A stretch of DNA of 64,000 nt from Cyathus striatus (GCA_025738555.1 JAOVFP010000015.1:1178001-1242000); one strand, 5' to 3'; positions 1 to 11,951 are shown, counted from the stretch's first letter. Program-made: numbers and translations. Notes: a model not told the origin generated them from the letters alone.

Positions 1-1535
1 TGTTTGTTGTAAGTGGGTGTTCATTAATGATTACATTGTTCTACAATGACTCTATAATATTACAGCACTTGCAGGTGTTATTTTAGCTATTTTATTTCGT
101 TTTCTTTATTGAAGTGTTGTCGAACCTGTGCTGTTGGCCATAGCTTTTGGTGCATTGCCACCACACCCTCCAATTGAGGTCTCTCGCATAATGAAGAAAT
201 AGGAGCAGGGTGTGGTGAGGTGTTACCCAATGACATGGCACACCTCGACACCGCAGGAAATGACCACATTGCACACATAGAGAGTAGACACCAAAAGAAA
301 GGGATGTAAGTGTGAAAGGGAAAGGGAAACTAGATGGACGTGAGACAGTAATTAGTGAGACAGTCTATCGACAATTAAGTAAAATATAGCTGTAAGCGAG
401 AAAAGGAACGGAAACTGAGAAGATATGTCTAAGTGCTGTGGTACGGGATGGGTGGGTAATGTGAAGACTCGAAACAGGAACTACTATAGTACTAAGAAGC
501 ACTGGTGCAAGAGGAAGAGCGACCATTAGTGTGAAACTAGAGAGGTTGGTGAATTGCACCTGGTGCAGGAGGAGCGAGGGATGCATAGCCTCAATCCCTG
601 TTTTCTTCCATTGAACCTTGACCAGAGCGCTCCCACAAAGTGAGCCTAGACAACTGCATACCATGTCTAGAGTCTCAAGCACTGGCGTCAGCCACCCATG
701 AAATTGATATGCAATTTCACAACCCACAAAACTGCTCTCACCCTCCTATTATTGGCTCAGTGCAAGTTTGCAACTTGAACCATAATGTTCTGAAAGTCGA
801 TCATCCTCTGCAAGAAGTTGCTTTTGCTCAGGCTACTATATCCAGGAACACTCACCAACAATCCATCATGGTTGGTTCCCCTTTCTTCCTGAATCAAAAT
901 AAGACACAAACTATTCAAGGCTCTTCATTTTTTCTCAGTTTCCCAGTTCTGACAGCTCTCTGCACTAGCCTGGTAATAACAACACCAGTGGTATGCAACT
1001 TCTCATCACCTCTTCATCTCTAATTATTTCTTATAGACTACACTGCCATGGGCAACTGGCCTGTGACCCCACAGGCCTCCCATTAGGCTATGCCAACTCT
1101 TTATGATACTCACAGCATCAATCACTCCACCATATATGACATGAATGAACTCGAAATCCAAGCCTCCGAATATAGACACCTCATCAACACAACCGTAAGA
1201 ATGAACTTCGAATTCGCCCACTTGCCTACTATCAACAACATACTATGTAAACCCTACTATGCTGATCTCATTTCCATTAGAACCATCCATCCCCCTCCTG
1301 TGGGTATCGCAACACTACCTCCTATTGTAGATTTCTTTCCTCTCCTTCCTGCCATAACCCCTCCTATGATGACAAGCTCCTCCGTCCACTACAACCAAAA
1401 CTCTGGTACTATCACCTGCGAAAAATAGAGTCACGCAATAGTTGACAATGGCCTCGTACCTCACCTTCAACTTTAAGCATGACTCATAACTCAACTATAC
1501 TTATGTACATTAATAATTATATATTTGTATCCTTA
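1..1535. other. No recognised gene; unidentified open frames
   Basis: I recognise nothing in this stretch. Two plus-strand frames (640-1023, 127 codons; 1090-1428, 112 codons) and one minus-strand frame (365-727) are open, but none shows a familiar motif or a convincing intron pattern. The plus frames lie in series and could be remnants of one coding region, for example a retroelement gag, but that is a guess. Confidence 0.3.
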
Positions 1536-1811
1536 CATACCTTCTGCTATTAGTCCAATTTCCCCTTCCCCAAGCAAGGTTCTTGCTGACGCAGGCGGTG
1601 ATTCCCAAGTAAGCAAGGGCTCAGGGATAATAAATAATGTATGGGAGTAATGGAACATTGGCTTCAACTTGTGTGTTGCACCCTTTGAACTTCTCATTCT
1701 GTATATTGAAGAGGGCAGAGTTGAAGATAATATTTTGGAGTTGGAACAAGTCCAAAGTGAAGGAAAGGGTGTTAATGTAGTTGATTTAAAACTGTAGTCT
1801 ACTTACAATAT

Positions 1812-3233
1812 TGGTCTTGTGTATCTTGGTATATCTAGATTGCATCATGTGACATCCTGACATGTCAGTTCACTAAAACTCGCAAACCTCAATGCATGTC
1901 TATAAGTGCCAAACTGCGAACATGAAAACTCAAGCAAACCACTGGTGCCCTTCCACTATTATTAAGCTTGTACACATTAAATTAAAATATTAATGATTAT
2001 GTATTACTATTAGTTTAATAACTGCACAATAACATATAAAATTTGAGGCCAAGCCACCAAAGAGTAAGTAGAAAATAAGTTTGGTCTTCTGTATCTTGTT
2101 ATATCTAAATTTTTAATTGACTATATTTCTGTAAGTTGCCATCTGCCCCAAAAACTTACTTTGTTGTTTTTATGGAAATTGTTAAGGTAGGCAACATCCA
2201 AATCCGACACCCTTATGTAAGCAGCTTAGTAAGCGCCAAGAGGTGCAAAATCCTGGGTTCAGGGGGAAAAAAAATTATGAACCTCAATATTTTGTTGGAA
2301 ATCGAGGTTATATGAATTTATTATATACATTTAAGGATGATATGCAAAAATTTAAGGCAAACGAGCTATAGAAATATTGCAAATGTTGTTCCTGTACTAT
2401 GCCGAAAGTCACACACTGTGACAATGTGTTCCATTTGTGTCACGTGTACATAATTATATAATCAGGTACGTATTACATAAGGCGCAAAATGTTTGAGGTC
2501 GAAAAAACAAAATGCCTTCCAGATGCTTGCAAATGCTTTAAAATGATGTTTTAAGCCAATTTATACTCATAAAAATATACCTTAAATATCTCAGGATATA
2601 CTCAATATTTTGAAAAAATATTTCGAACATTTTGTTCTAGAAACCATTAACTACAGATTGTTGGAGTTATATTTGCCCAGAAATGATGCATGAGGAAGGA
2701 ATTTCCAACGTTGTGGAGACAAGGTTTTGATTATGTAAGGGGTGTCAGATTTGGATGTCGCCTACCTTAACACATGCATCACACTTATATCCCTGTACGC
2801 CATGGCACACTGCAAGCAATATGTGTGACTATTTAATTTGGACACTGTTTTTTTGTTAACGAAATGAGCAATGTGATACTTATGTTGAATTTAGATGTAT
2901 ATCCTGCAGATGAATTACTTATAACCATCATGGTTTAAATGTTTACAGTACAATATATAGCACATTAGTTGATTATTAATTTAAGTCTTTTCCTAACTGC
3001 TTCACTTCTTGTTAAAAATACTTATTGTCCAAATGTAATTTTCGCATTTTTAATCAACAACATCAATTTTGTAGACTAATGTGCCTACTGTATACTTGAC
3101 AAGCAATTCATTATGTATAGAATGATTGAGCTGGTTGTGAGCCAGTGTGGCTCTGTAACCCTTGCATAACCCTGTGTGGCCAGTGGCATTGCCGCATTTG
3201 GCAAATCTAGATATACCAACATACTACGGACTC
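1812..3233. mobile_element. Non-autonomous TIR element with 9-bp TSD (Mutator-like)
   Basis: This element sits inside LTR2 copy A. TTACAATAT occurs on both sides (1803-1811 and 3234-3242) and once in the uninterrupted LTR2 copy near 17050, so the insertion and its 9-bp duplication are directly visible (10 bp also fits). The ends carry imperfect inverted repeats of about 30 bp with a perfect core, TTGGTATATCTAGATT near 1826 and its complement near 3204. There is no transposase frame inside. A 9-bp duplication is typical of Mutator-like elements; that assignment is inference. Confidence 0.75.
2181..2771. mobile_element. TIR element nested inside the 1812-3233 element
   Basis: Inverted repeats of about 36 bp begin GTTAAGGTAGGCAACATCC at 2181 and end as the near-complement at 2771, with a few mismatches. 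Both ends can be read as flanked by TTAA (2182-2185 and 2767-2770), which would suit a piggyBac-like target, but because TTAA is its own complement this cannot be told apart from being part of the inverted repeat. It has no coding capacity. Confidence 0.7.
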
Positions 3234-3655
3234 TTACAATATGGAGTAGTTTATATAGTAGTTACTTTTACCTTGATGCAGACAGAGTTAGTGTCTATGG
3301 GTTTGTGGCATAATGGGGGATCAGTAACTCCACAGAACGTAGACTACAGTAGACTAGTTCTATGCCTCTAGATTACAGTCAACATATAACATCAATAGTT
3401 CTGGTAATGAAGAGGAATGAGGTAAACTAATAGGGATGGGAGCAATGGAATGAACTAGAAGTAATGGAAGAGCATAGAGTGAATAGCAATAATGAAGGGA
3501 AGGGACAAGTAAACAGTAACAAGTAAACATTAATAAGTAAGAGTTCAATTTATAACAAAGGTACACAGTCCAGAGGAAATGTACAATTTCTGGATGAAAA
3601 CTTAAGGTGGGCTTAGAACAGTTCTAGGGACTTTGTCATGGATATGATAAAGCTG

Positions 3656-4340
3656 AAGCCTGAGCTCTACAGCCCAACTTCCTACCATTTAAATACAAAC
3701 TGGTTCATACTAATAACAGATAAGTATGAGTCAAAGAAAGTATGTAAATGCTTTGCATTACTAAGGCACAGTAAAAGAAGTGTGAAAATAAAATGTAAAG
3801 TATAAATAAAAGATGACTTAATCAACTCACTATGAGTCAAAACTAAAAATATAACTAAGTATAGAAGTATTTGGCATCAAAGGTTGTACCAAACATGTCA
3901 AAGCAAAGTAACTGTAAACAAAAGAAGGGAAAGAGAAAGTGTAACATTCTAGATACATTTACTGTTAGGTAGATATTTCCAGTACCTTTTAAGGTAGTTG
4001 AGTTATAGAGTTGTTTAGATGTCCCTATAAGGCAATTTATAGATCTTATTTGGGATCTCACTTTCTGGCCACTTGATTGGCTGATGTCTTGTAAGTGACA
4101 CTTTGTGACTGATGTAATATGTTGGTGGCTAATGTACTGATGATTTGATTTCACCTGTTCATTTTCAATGGAGGTTAGTCCAAAATGTTTGCCATACAAT
4201 CATGCAGATCATCCTTTCTTTCTTGTATCCTCCCCTACCACCCAACTCTGTCACATGCCTCAACTTTCCCCATCTCAAGTCTCCATTGTCATGCTCTGTA
4301 GAGCAGGCATTCTGCCTGTATGTATCACTCCCACACATGT
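3656..4340. other. No recognised gene
   Basis: This is AT-rich sequence. A 114-codon minus-strand frame (3855-4199) is open but shows no motif I know. Nothing else is supported. Confidence 0.3.
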
Positions 4341-4705
4341 CTCAACTGACTCTCAACTAAGCCTCAGAAGTCAGGTTAGACTCTGATCTGACTGTCATTT
4401 GACTCTCAACTAAGTCTCAGAAGTCAGCTGAGAGTCTAAACTAGGTCTCAAATAAGTTTCAAGAGTCAACTGAGAATCTCATTAGAGTCAGTTGAGAGTC
4501 AGTTGAGACTTCCTGAACTAGAATTGGGCTAAGCTTGGATTCTTACCTGACTCTTACCTGACTCTCATCTAATTCCCACCTGACTCTCATCTGACTCTCA
4601 TCTGACTCTTACCTGATTCTCACCTAACTCTCACCTGATTCTCACCTTCCTCTCATCTGACTTTCATCTGACTCTCACCTAACTCTCATCTGATTCTTAC
4701 CTGAC
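4340..4705. repeat. 11-bp tandem repeat, TGACTCTCATC type
   Basis: Degenerate head-to-tail copies of an 11-bp unit (consensus TGACTCTCAYC; CTGACTCTCAT in another phase) run for about 350 bp. In the first half the motif also occurs in inverted form (GAGTCAGTTGAGAGTC), so the tract is partly palindromic. It ends where fold-back element 1 begins. Confidence 0.85.
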
Positions 4706-4709
4706 TATT

Positions 4710-6737
4710 CACCAGTGGCTTTGATTCTGATTGATCGCTGTCAGTAAGCTGCGGGGCTGCGAAATGTTTCGTCACCGAGAGGGTGATTGATTTCAATATG
4801 GTAGGGTGGAGTCAATTACTTACCATTTTAATAGTTTGAAATCATTGCTTGTATGTAGAAGTAAATATAACTGAAATCAATGCTAATTAGTATGAAATCA
4901 ATGAGAGATCAATCAATTAATTACATTAAGTAGAAATCAATCCCAGTCCAAAATCATTAGAAATCATTAGAGTGAAATCAATGACAATTAAAAAAGAAAT
5001 CAATGAGAAATCAGTCAAAAATCAATGAATAACTCGAAATTGTCAGGTACTCAACTACAGAATATACTAAGTACTAGGGTGGTTAACTATATACATATAC
5101 TTACTTTATCTACTAGACCATTAGTCCTTTTCTAACAAATAAACTTTACTCTATATTACACATACCTGGAGAGCGAAATCAATCATTTGTACTTAGTTTA
5201 AATTACATTTCAAAGTGAAATCATTGCTGAAATCAATCCTTTTGGACTTTGTAATATTATTAGTGCAAGTTTGAAATCATTGGGAGATCAATGTAAATTC
5301 CAAGGGAAATAAATGCGAAATAAATGCAAAAATCAATGTAAAAATCAATGTTATATAATATGGAAATCATTGCTAAAACTAATGCTAAATTTAATGTTAT
5401 TTCAATACTTGTTTTTATTTATTTTCATCATACATAAATGCACATAGTATGTAAAAGTGTTATAATAGTAATACTCCTACAGCTTAGAAAAATTCGGTCA
5501 CGTGATTTCATCATTCTACCATATTTGAAATTAGTGCACCTCTGTGAAGGCTATAAAATAGAATGAAATAATATATTGATTTTAGTATTGATTTACCATT
5601 GATTTCCCTATGATATAACATTGATTTTAACATTAATATCACATTTATTTCCCTTGGAATTTACATTGATCTCCCAATGATTTCAAACTTGCACTAATAA
5701 TATTACAAAGTCCAAAAGGATTGATTTCAGCAATGATTTCACTTTGAAATGTAATTTAAACTAAGTACAAATGATTGATTTCGCTCTCCAGGTATGTGTA
5801 ATATAGAGTAAAGTTTATTTATTAGAAAAGGACTAATGGTCTAGTAGATAAAGTAAGTATATGTATATAGTTAACCACCCTAGTACTTAGTATATTCTGT
5901 AGTTGGGTACCTGACAATTTCGAGTTATTCATTGATTTTTGACTGATTTCTCATTGATTTCTTTTTTAATTGTCATTGATTTCACTCTAATGATTTCTAA
6001 TGATTTTGGACTGGGATTGATTTCTACTTAATGTAATTAATTGATTGATCTTTCATTGATTTCGTACTAATTAGCATTGATTTCAGTTACGATTTTCTTT
6101 ACTTTCTTCTATTTACACTTGATTTCCTTACATTCCGATAGCTTGTTTGATATCATCTCTGATACCAAACACATAACTTCTTTACTTACATGATTGTCAT
6201 TTCTTTCTGACTCATCTTGAGTCATTTTACCTTACTTAGTTTACTTTTCTTTCTTCCTACTGCGCCGCAGTAATGCGCAGTCGATGTGTAGCATCTTAAC
6301 CCATTTTAGTTACATTTCTACTTATTATTAGTACAAGTCTATTTGTATTTAAACAGTGGTAACTTGGGCTGTAGAGCTCAAGCTTCAGCTTAAATCAAAC
6401 TAGCTTTACTTTGATTCATTCACTTCACTTGTACTTAAGTCTAATCAGCTTAAGAGCTCGTGAATAGAGAACTTGAACTCAATACTGATTTACTTGTTCT
6501 TTGAACTCGTAAATCACGTGACTATCGGACTTGTACGATAAACGTCCCAACCAGAACTTTATCATAACAATTTCAGTTATATTTACTTCTACATACAAGC
6601 AATGATTTCAAACTATTAAAATGGTAAGTACTTGATTCCACCCTACCATATTGAAATCAATCACCCTCTCGGTGACAAAACATTTCGCAGCCCCGCAGCT
6701 TACCGACAGCGATCAATCAGAATCGAAGCCACAACTC
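4710..6737. mobile_element. Fold-back element, copy 1 (about 2.0 kb)
   Basis: The left arm (from about 4710) and right arm (ending about 6737) are near-complements over several hundred bases, starting GTGGCTTTGATTCTGATTGA on the left. The inner arms (about 4840-5420 and 5530-6090) pair too. The sequence is packed with GAAATCA and its complement TGATTTC. GACTATT lies on both sides (4703-4709 and 6738-6744) and is a candidate target duplication. Position 6100-6590 has no partner in the left arm and may be an insertion. There is no coding frame. A second member is at 38606-39635. Confidence 0.85.
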
Positions 6738-6861
6738 GACTATTACCCAAGAATTATCATGACAAAATTTATTTGTGCAATTAGTTATAAACTCCCAACA
6801 AGAAATTTATATTACAATAATTAAATAAACAGATCAACCTAAGAATGAGAGCTATTTGATA

Positions 6862-7213
6862 TTATATTATCTGATCATCAGGTATATCTTCTTCCTCTTC
6901 CTCCCTATCATATTCATTACCAGCTTGCTCCTCTTCTTCCTCCCCATGATTATTTGAAGCATTATTAAGCTGATGTTGAATAAATTTCTGAGTATGAATA
7001 AACAGTAGAGCATGAATGGTCCAGCCAAAATTTGCCACAGTTATTCTATTAAGAATACTTTGATATCCTCCTAGCCAAGCATTGAGTTGTTCACATGCCT
7101 ATTAAACTATTAATTGTTAATATAAATCAGCAATAAAAGAACTTACTTGTGTATTAAACACTCTTTTATAATGGGGTCTACCATTTATATCATATTCTAC
7201 TACTACCCAGACC
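6862..7213 (-). pseudogene. C-terminal fragment of a basidiomycete transposon-associated protein (KDZ-associated type?)
   Basis: On the minus strand an exon from about 7213 to 7147 reads WVVVEYDINGRPHYKRVFNT. A GTAAGT...TAG intron follows (7146-7099), and then an exon from 7098 to the stop at 6862-6864. The second exon begins ACEQLNAWLGGYQSILNRIT and ends in a long Glu/Asp tail. This resembles, from memory, the C-termini of proteins linked to Kyakuja-Dileera-Zisupton type elements in mushrooms. The upstream part is missing because the frame runs directly into hAT copy 1 at about 7212, so this is a truncated remnant. The motif and splice sites are visible; the family name is an inference. Confidence 0.5.
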
Positions 7214-8990
7214 ATGGATATTAATGCTTGATGAAGACAGGTCGACCCAATACCTATGTACCATCACCCAGTACAGTTGGCTGAAATGTCTGGCAAGTAT
7301 TCAAGTGTACTTGTGAACATATTGTGTCAATACTACAAGTTGTTAATTGAATTAAAAGATATCACATTGTAATAACAAGCAACATACCAGAATATTGACA
7401 GCAAGTTGCATGTTGGTACAGATGGCTGGACATCACCTAACTATTGAGCTCTTATTGTGTTTACAGTTACCTTTGAGTATGAGGGAAAGATGGTCCATCA
7501 ATACTTCAGATGCAAGTGTTGTTCCTGAAGAGGAGTCTTTTGAGGAAGGGTTAAATGATGACAATACTGATGGATGGGTTGATGAAATCACTGCATTATC
7601 ACAGGCAGAGTGCATGTGAATAGAGGGGCAATTACAGCCCATAAGTCTTGTCTTGTGCTCAAAGGTATGATCAGTACTCATTTTAAAAACAAGTATTGAC
7701 TCACCATGTCTGTAGGTTTGAGAGCTCACATATACAACAGTTTATTCCACCACCAAACTATTGCCTGTATGATGAGAGTGTCTGGAGGGACTGGACAACC
7801 TATGAAGTTGATACCTCATAATGTACAGACACACTGGAATTCAACATATGACTTACTTCTCTTTTTTCTGGAGCATAAACATGCATACATGCAGTTTATG
7901 GATAATGTTGAGAACAGTCTGCAAGATATGTATGAGCTGAGTGAGGAAGAATGGAAAATAATTGAAGAGTTGTGTAAGATTCTGAAGGTGAGTCTGTCCC
8001 ATGGATTGATTACTAAGCTGTTTACTAATAATAATCTGTTCTAGGTTCTCAAGGATGCTACTCTTGTATTTTCTCACTCTATCCCCAACATTGCCAATGT
8101 CATTCCTGTAATGGATGTTATAAATGACAAGCTTACTACTGCTGCAGTCAACCATGAAGTTCCTGCCTTGATTTGCACTGCCACTGGACTTGCTAAGAAA
8201 ATGCTCAACTGGTATTATTCATGGACTGATGATTCAGAGGTGTATAGGATTGCAATGAGTACATGTATTATCTATATGTAACTAGTGCATTCTAACTTTT
8301 CTCTTATAGTACTTCAAAAATGTTGGGTGGCAAGACACTTGGATTGATACTGCTGTGGAGGTGCTGTGCACTCAGTACAAGCTCCATTATGCAGACTTGG
8401 ATGAAATGACCACCACAAGCACTGAAATGCCCACAGGTGACACAGTAAGCAACTAAATCTGTCATCATTTACATGTTTTACTAATAGCCTTTCTCTGTTG
8501 GTATTAAGAGTTCATTTGACAACTTTAGTGTATTAAATAGCATCCTACAGCCAGCTTGCTCACAAATGCTATTGGAACTTCAAGACAAAATTGATTGCTA
8601 CCTATTGACAGGTACTGTTGATGTTAAGTCAGAGAATGTCTTGATGTGGTGGTGGGAGTGTAAAGCAATGTTTCCATGCCTCTCAAGAATGACATTAGAT
8701 TATTTGAACATCCCAGGTGAGTTCTTCCATTGTTCCATTTGTATTCTCATTACTAAAGTTGTTGTTAAGCTACATCTGTAGATGTGGAGTGTGTTTTCAG
8801 CTGTGGTCAACTACTGCTATCCCATGTCCATAGTTGGCTTTCAGTGCAGACCACACATGCAGCCTTGTGCCTTGGTAGCTGAAGTTTGCTAGGATATATT
8901 AAGGACTCTGATATTGATGCTGTTGCACAGATGCCTGAGATTGAAGGTGAGGACAGGGAGGAACTAAAAGTTGGATGGAATCACATTATA
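7212..8990 (+). pseudogene. hAT transposase pseudogene, copy 1
   Basis: Reading-frame segments can be followed in order against hAT copy 2. A piece like LMKTGRP...PSPSTVG lies at about 7225, an acidic stretch with DGWVDEITALSQAE at about 7570, then HNVQTHWNSTYDLLL at about 7820, IPNIANVIPVMD at about 8085, and the C-terminal dimerisation part with ENVLMWWWECKAMFPCL (8635) and a degenerate VFSCGQLLLSH (8800). Frameshifts and stops interrupt it. Between GKMV (about 7480) and NTSDASVV (about 7500) the catalytic part present in copy 2 has been deleted. It is therefore not functional. Copies 1 and 2 clearly belong to one family. Confidence 0.85.
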
Positions 8991-9045
8991 CAGTAGACAA
9001 TATTTACTAGTGCTATATGAACATGAGTTTTACTCACATGCCTGT

Positions 9046-9182
9046 CTAAAACCCATGGGTATGCCCACTACCTGTGGTACCTGCCAAATATATACCCATT
9101 GTTTGCAGGTACAGGTAGGTGTCAGTATGGGTATGGGTAGCCCCCAAACTACTCATGGGTTACTCATGCTATTGTCTATTTG
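9046..9182. repeat. Dispersed TACCCATG-rich module, copy 1
   Basis: This is a short block of repeated and inverted ACCCATGGGT, GGTACCTGC and GGGTATGGGTA motifs. Similar blocks occur at about 17490-17615, 18960-19090, 26340-26440 and 31440-31560. It separates the hAT remnant from the copia reverse-transcriptase fragment. Confidence 0.6.
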
Positions 9183-9640
9183 CACCAGTTGTTCATTTAG
9201 ACCTCTTAAGATCACTATTAGCAATTGGAGCAATTTGAGACATGGAAATAGAACAGTTAGATGTTAAGGGAGCATACCTGAATAGTGATTTGCAAGAAGA
9301 AATTTATATGGACCAGCCAGATGGATTTAACAATGCCTCAGAACAAGTTTGTCAATTACTGAAGACATTGTATGGCTTAAAACAATCTGGATGTGAGTGG
9401 AATTGAAAGTTAAATGGTGAGCTAACAGATATTGGATTTAATGATCTGAAGCAGACCATTGTGTGTACACACATGTGAATGAGGGCCAACTATCAATGCT
9501 AGCAGTATGGGTCAATGATATTATTCTATTGGCCAACAAAATGAGTGATTTGAACAAAGCAATAACTCACCTAAAGCATGCATTTGAAACTAAGTAGTTG
9601 GGAAAGCCCAAACTGCTTCTAAGACTTGAGATAATAATAT
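9183..9640 (+). pseudogene. copia reverse transcriptase, N-terminal part
   Basis: The frame reads APVVHLDLLRSLLAIGAI and then a stop, followed by DMEIEQLDVKGAYLN, EEIYMDQPDGF and LYGLKQSGCEW. These are standard copia reverse-transcriptase landmarks, including the LDVKGAYLN catalytic-Asp motif. A later segment reads LSMLAVWVNDIILLANKMSD, where the usual YVDD motif has become WVND. In-frame stops (TGA after GAI and after EWN, TAG after AFETK) and a frameshift show decay. The fragment ends at about 9640 in LGKPKLLLRLEI, where foreign sequence begins. Confidence 0.85.
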
Positions 9641-10649
9641 GCCTAGCATACTTCTACCTACTATAAAACATTTATTTCCATATTCTAAGTGCTACTTACA
9701 AATGGTATAATATATCTGGGTTGTATTTAGTAGCTAAGGTAGAGGTCCCAGACTGTTAGCTAGTGTGAGAATGATTCACACTAATAAGGGACATTTCTAG
9801 CCTAAGTAGGCAAATGTCTAAGAATAGAAATATCAAAGTCAGAGTTTATTCTTGACATTGGTGGGAAATAGTTACCAGTAAGGCCAGAGATTGAGCTAAG
9901 CACACATCTATTCTAATAATAGATTATTGAAGCTATGTTATTGTGTTATAGGAAAAGGCATGAGGATGAGACTCCCAGCAAGTACTGCTATCTAACCATG
10001 CAGTACCAGCACTGTGTATCAGCACATCATAGGTGCCTGGCTAGGTCTGAGACCCAGCATTCCCAGCAGGCTGATTCAGCAGTTCCCATTTCCATGCATC
10101 AAAGCACATGACATCATGCCTCCATATGGAGTGTTCTTCCTGCAGGATGATTTATTGTTCTTCACTATCTTCCCATATGGATGCATGCTTGGCACTTGTA
10201 TGTTTGTACGTCCATGATTTACTCTAGTCCATCTCAGGTGTCTGTATCCAGTTCAACAGTCTATCTTACTGCTTAGCTAAGGTGTAAATTACTGTATTTG
10301 TACTAACTATATAGTTCCTCTAGCTGTAGTTCTGTATGATATTTAATAGGTAGAGTTAAGTAGAAAAAGGCAGTCTCCTGTGCCCCAAGAAATACCACCT
10401 AGCAGTTTGTGTTCATATTTGTGTGAGCAATGAGATTCTGAGTGCAATGAAAGTGAGAAGTTATAAGCCCATGCTAAGTCCAAGATTAAGGAACACACAT
10501 CAAAATGTGCATCAAAGCATTTGCTAAACTTGCATTCCTTCTTGAATATTGGTCTTTGACACCTTCCTGTTACCTTACCTTGCCTGGAAGCATCTTGCAT
10601 CTGAGTCTTACCCACTGAGCGCTTTCTTAGTGAGTGTACATGGTGTGAG
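9641..10649. other. Unassigned insertion sequence in copia
   Basis: About 1 kb separates two pieces of the copia reverse transcriptase. It has only short open frames (10014-10217 plus, 10343-10615 minus) without recognisable motifs. It may be internal sequence of the element whose LTR follows at 10650, but I see no proof. Confidence 0.3.
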
Positions 10650-11412
10650 TGTTATATCTGTGTCTGGATACATTGTGCTGATGTTACCAAAGGTTCCCAT
10701 GTGACCATTGAACATACCCAGTTCATTCCTGGAATGTACCCACTATGGGTTTACACTTCCTGATGTTCCCACCTGGGAATGTACCTGGAACCTGTTGGGT
10801 TTTCTATTGGGTATCCTGGATATGTAGTTTCTCTTATGATGGCCTCACTGTGTCATTATTCTATTACTCCTCTCTTCCATTCCTACTTGTATGTTTCATT
10901 ATGGCCTTTGTAGTTTAGTCCTTTATTCTTCATTCTGAGCACATCATTTGCACCCCTACTCCACTTTGCCCAGACTTCATCTCCTACTTACTCCCTTGAC
11001 TTGTCCTTAGTATTATACTTCTACATTCATACCTAAAGGTTCCTACTTAGTATATATAGCCTTCCAGATGTACTAAGTAGTCTTCAGTATTCATATCAAC
11101 TTCATACACTTCTTCCTATGCTTAAGTTCCGAAACCCACTCTGGGTTTTCCTCTGGGTTTCTCTCCTGCTGCCTAGTGTAGTGGTGAAGCCTCCTCTCAT
11201 ACTCTGGAACACTTCCCTTTGTTGTATATCATCTTCTGTGAAATATGAACCATTCCCTGGGGATATCCAGGTGGTGCAGCACATAAGCTGAAGCCATGGT
11301 TCTTTCCTGCACTCCCACTCTACGTTCCACACCCATAGTCACTTTGGGTTTCTGTTATAGTTCTTCTGCACCTTCCAGGTGTCTTTGGATCTGCTTCTCA
11401 GTAGGAAGAGAA
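10650..11412 (+). mobile_element. LTR family 'LTR1', copy 1
   Basis: This starts TGTTATATCTGTG and aligns along its length with the complete copies at 11952-12717 (inverted) and 21786-25764. A TATA-like TAGTATATATAG lies at about 11047, and a conserved stretch CAGCACATAAGCTGAAGCC at about 11277. The last 15-20 bp, which end TATGTAACA in copy 3, are missing or diverged, so the 3' end is approximate and no target duplication is visible. The TATA position sets the orientation. Confidence 0.75.
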
Positions 11413-11479
11413 TCTTTTAATTTATACTATGTTGTGCTAAACTAGGTACTTTAATAACATGAAATTGAGCCAGTAAATC

Positions 11480-11951
11480 AGTCAGTATTGGCCAGGGCAA
11501 TTACATTGGTAGAGTTCTGAAGAAATATGGTATGGACAAAGCCAACCCTGTTGCAACACTATTAGATCCTAATGTGATCTTGTCAAAAGAGTCAGAAACT
11601 CATCTAAATCCAGAGACCAACTCAGACAACTCCAATTCCACTGATTCCACTGATGGATAACTCATTTGAGGCTATGCAGAAGCCATTGGAAGCTTGTTGT
11701 ACACTGGTGAATACAAGACCAGACATAGTGTACACAGTGATAAAATTAAGCAAGTTTAATGTGAGACTGGAGCTGACACACTGGACAGCACTTAAGTGTA
11801 TTCTTTGCTATCTTGCAGGAACACATGATTACATCATCACTTATTGCACTGATCTGAATGTGGAACAAAACATTTCATTTACAGTGTACTCCGATGCTGA
11901 CTATGCATCAGATATTGATGGCTGTAAGCCCATTTCCAGGTATGCCATTAT
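11480..11951 (+). pseudogene. copia reverse transcriptase C-terminus / RNase H start
   Basis: The frame reads QGNYIGRVLKKYGMDKANPV at about 11495, then NTRPDIVYTVIKLSKFN (11710), HWTALKCILCYLAGT (11780) and VYSDADYASDIDGCKPISRY (11885). These are the usual copia landmarks after the polymerase core, including the SDADYA RNase H entry motif. A stop separates the first segment from the second. The frame is cut at 11951 by LTR1 copy 2, whose target duplication ATTAT flanks the break. Confidence 0.85.

Larger units (their letters stand above)
1540..3655 (-). mobile_element. Solo LTR family 'LTR2', copy A (interrupted)
   Basis: Positions about 1600-1811 and 3234-3655 match successive parts of the complete LTR2 copy at 16788-17488, for example the shared stretches around GTAGTCTACTTACAATAT and GTTAGTGTCTATGGGTTTGT. 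A 1.42-kb element has split it, and copy B provides the uninterrupted version of the site. The outer ends are too diverged for me to place exactly, and I see no target-site duplication. Orientation is taken from copy B. Confidence 0.7.

Noticed and set aside
5837..5926. A complete tRNA gene in the fold-back element
   Set aside because: Only an A-box-like and a weak B-box-like match are present; no acceptor or anticodon stem can be folded, so I report it only as a possible relic.
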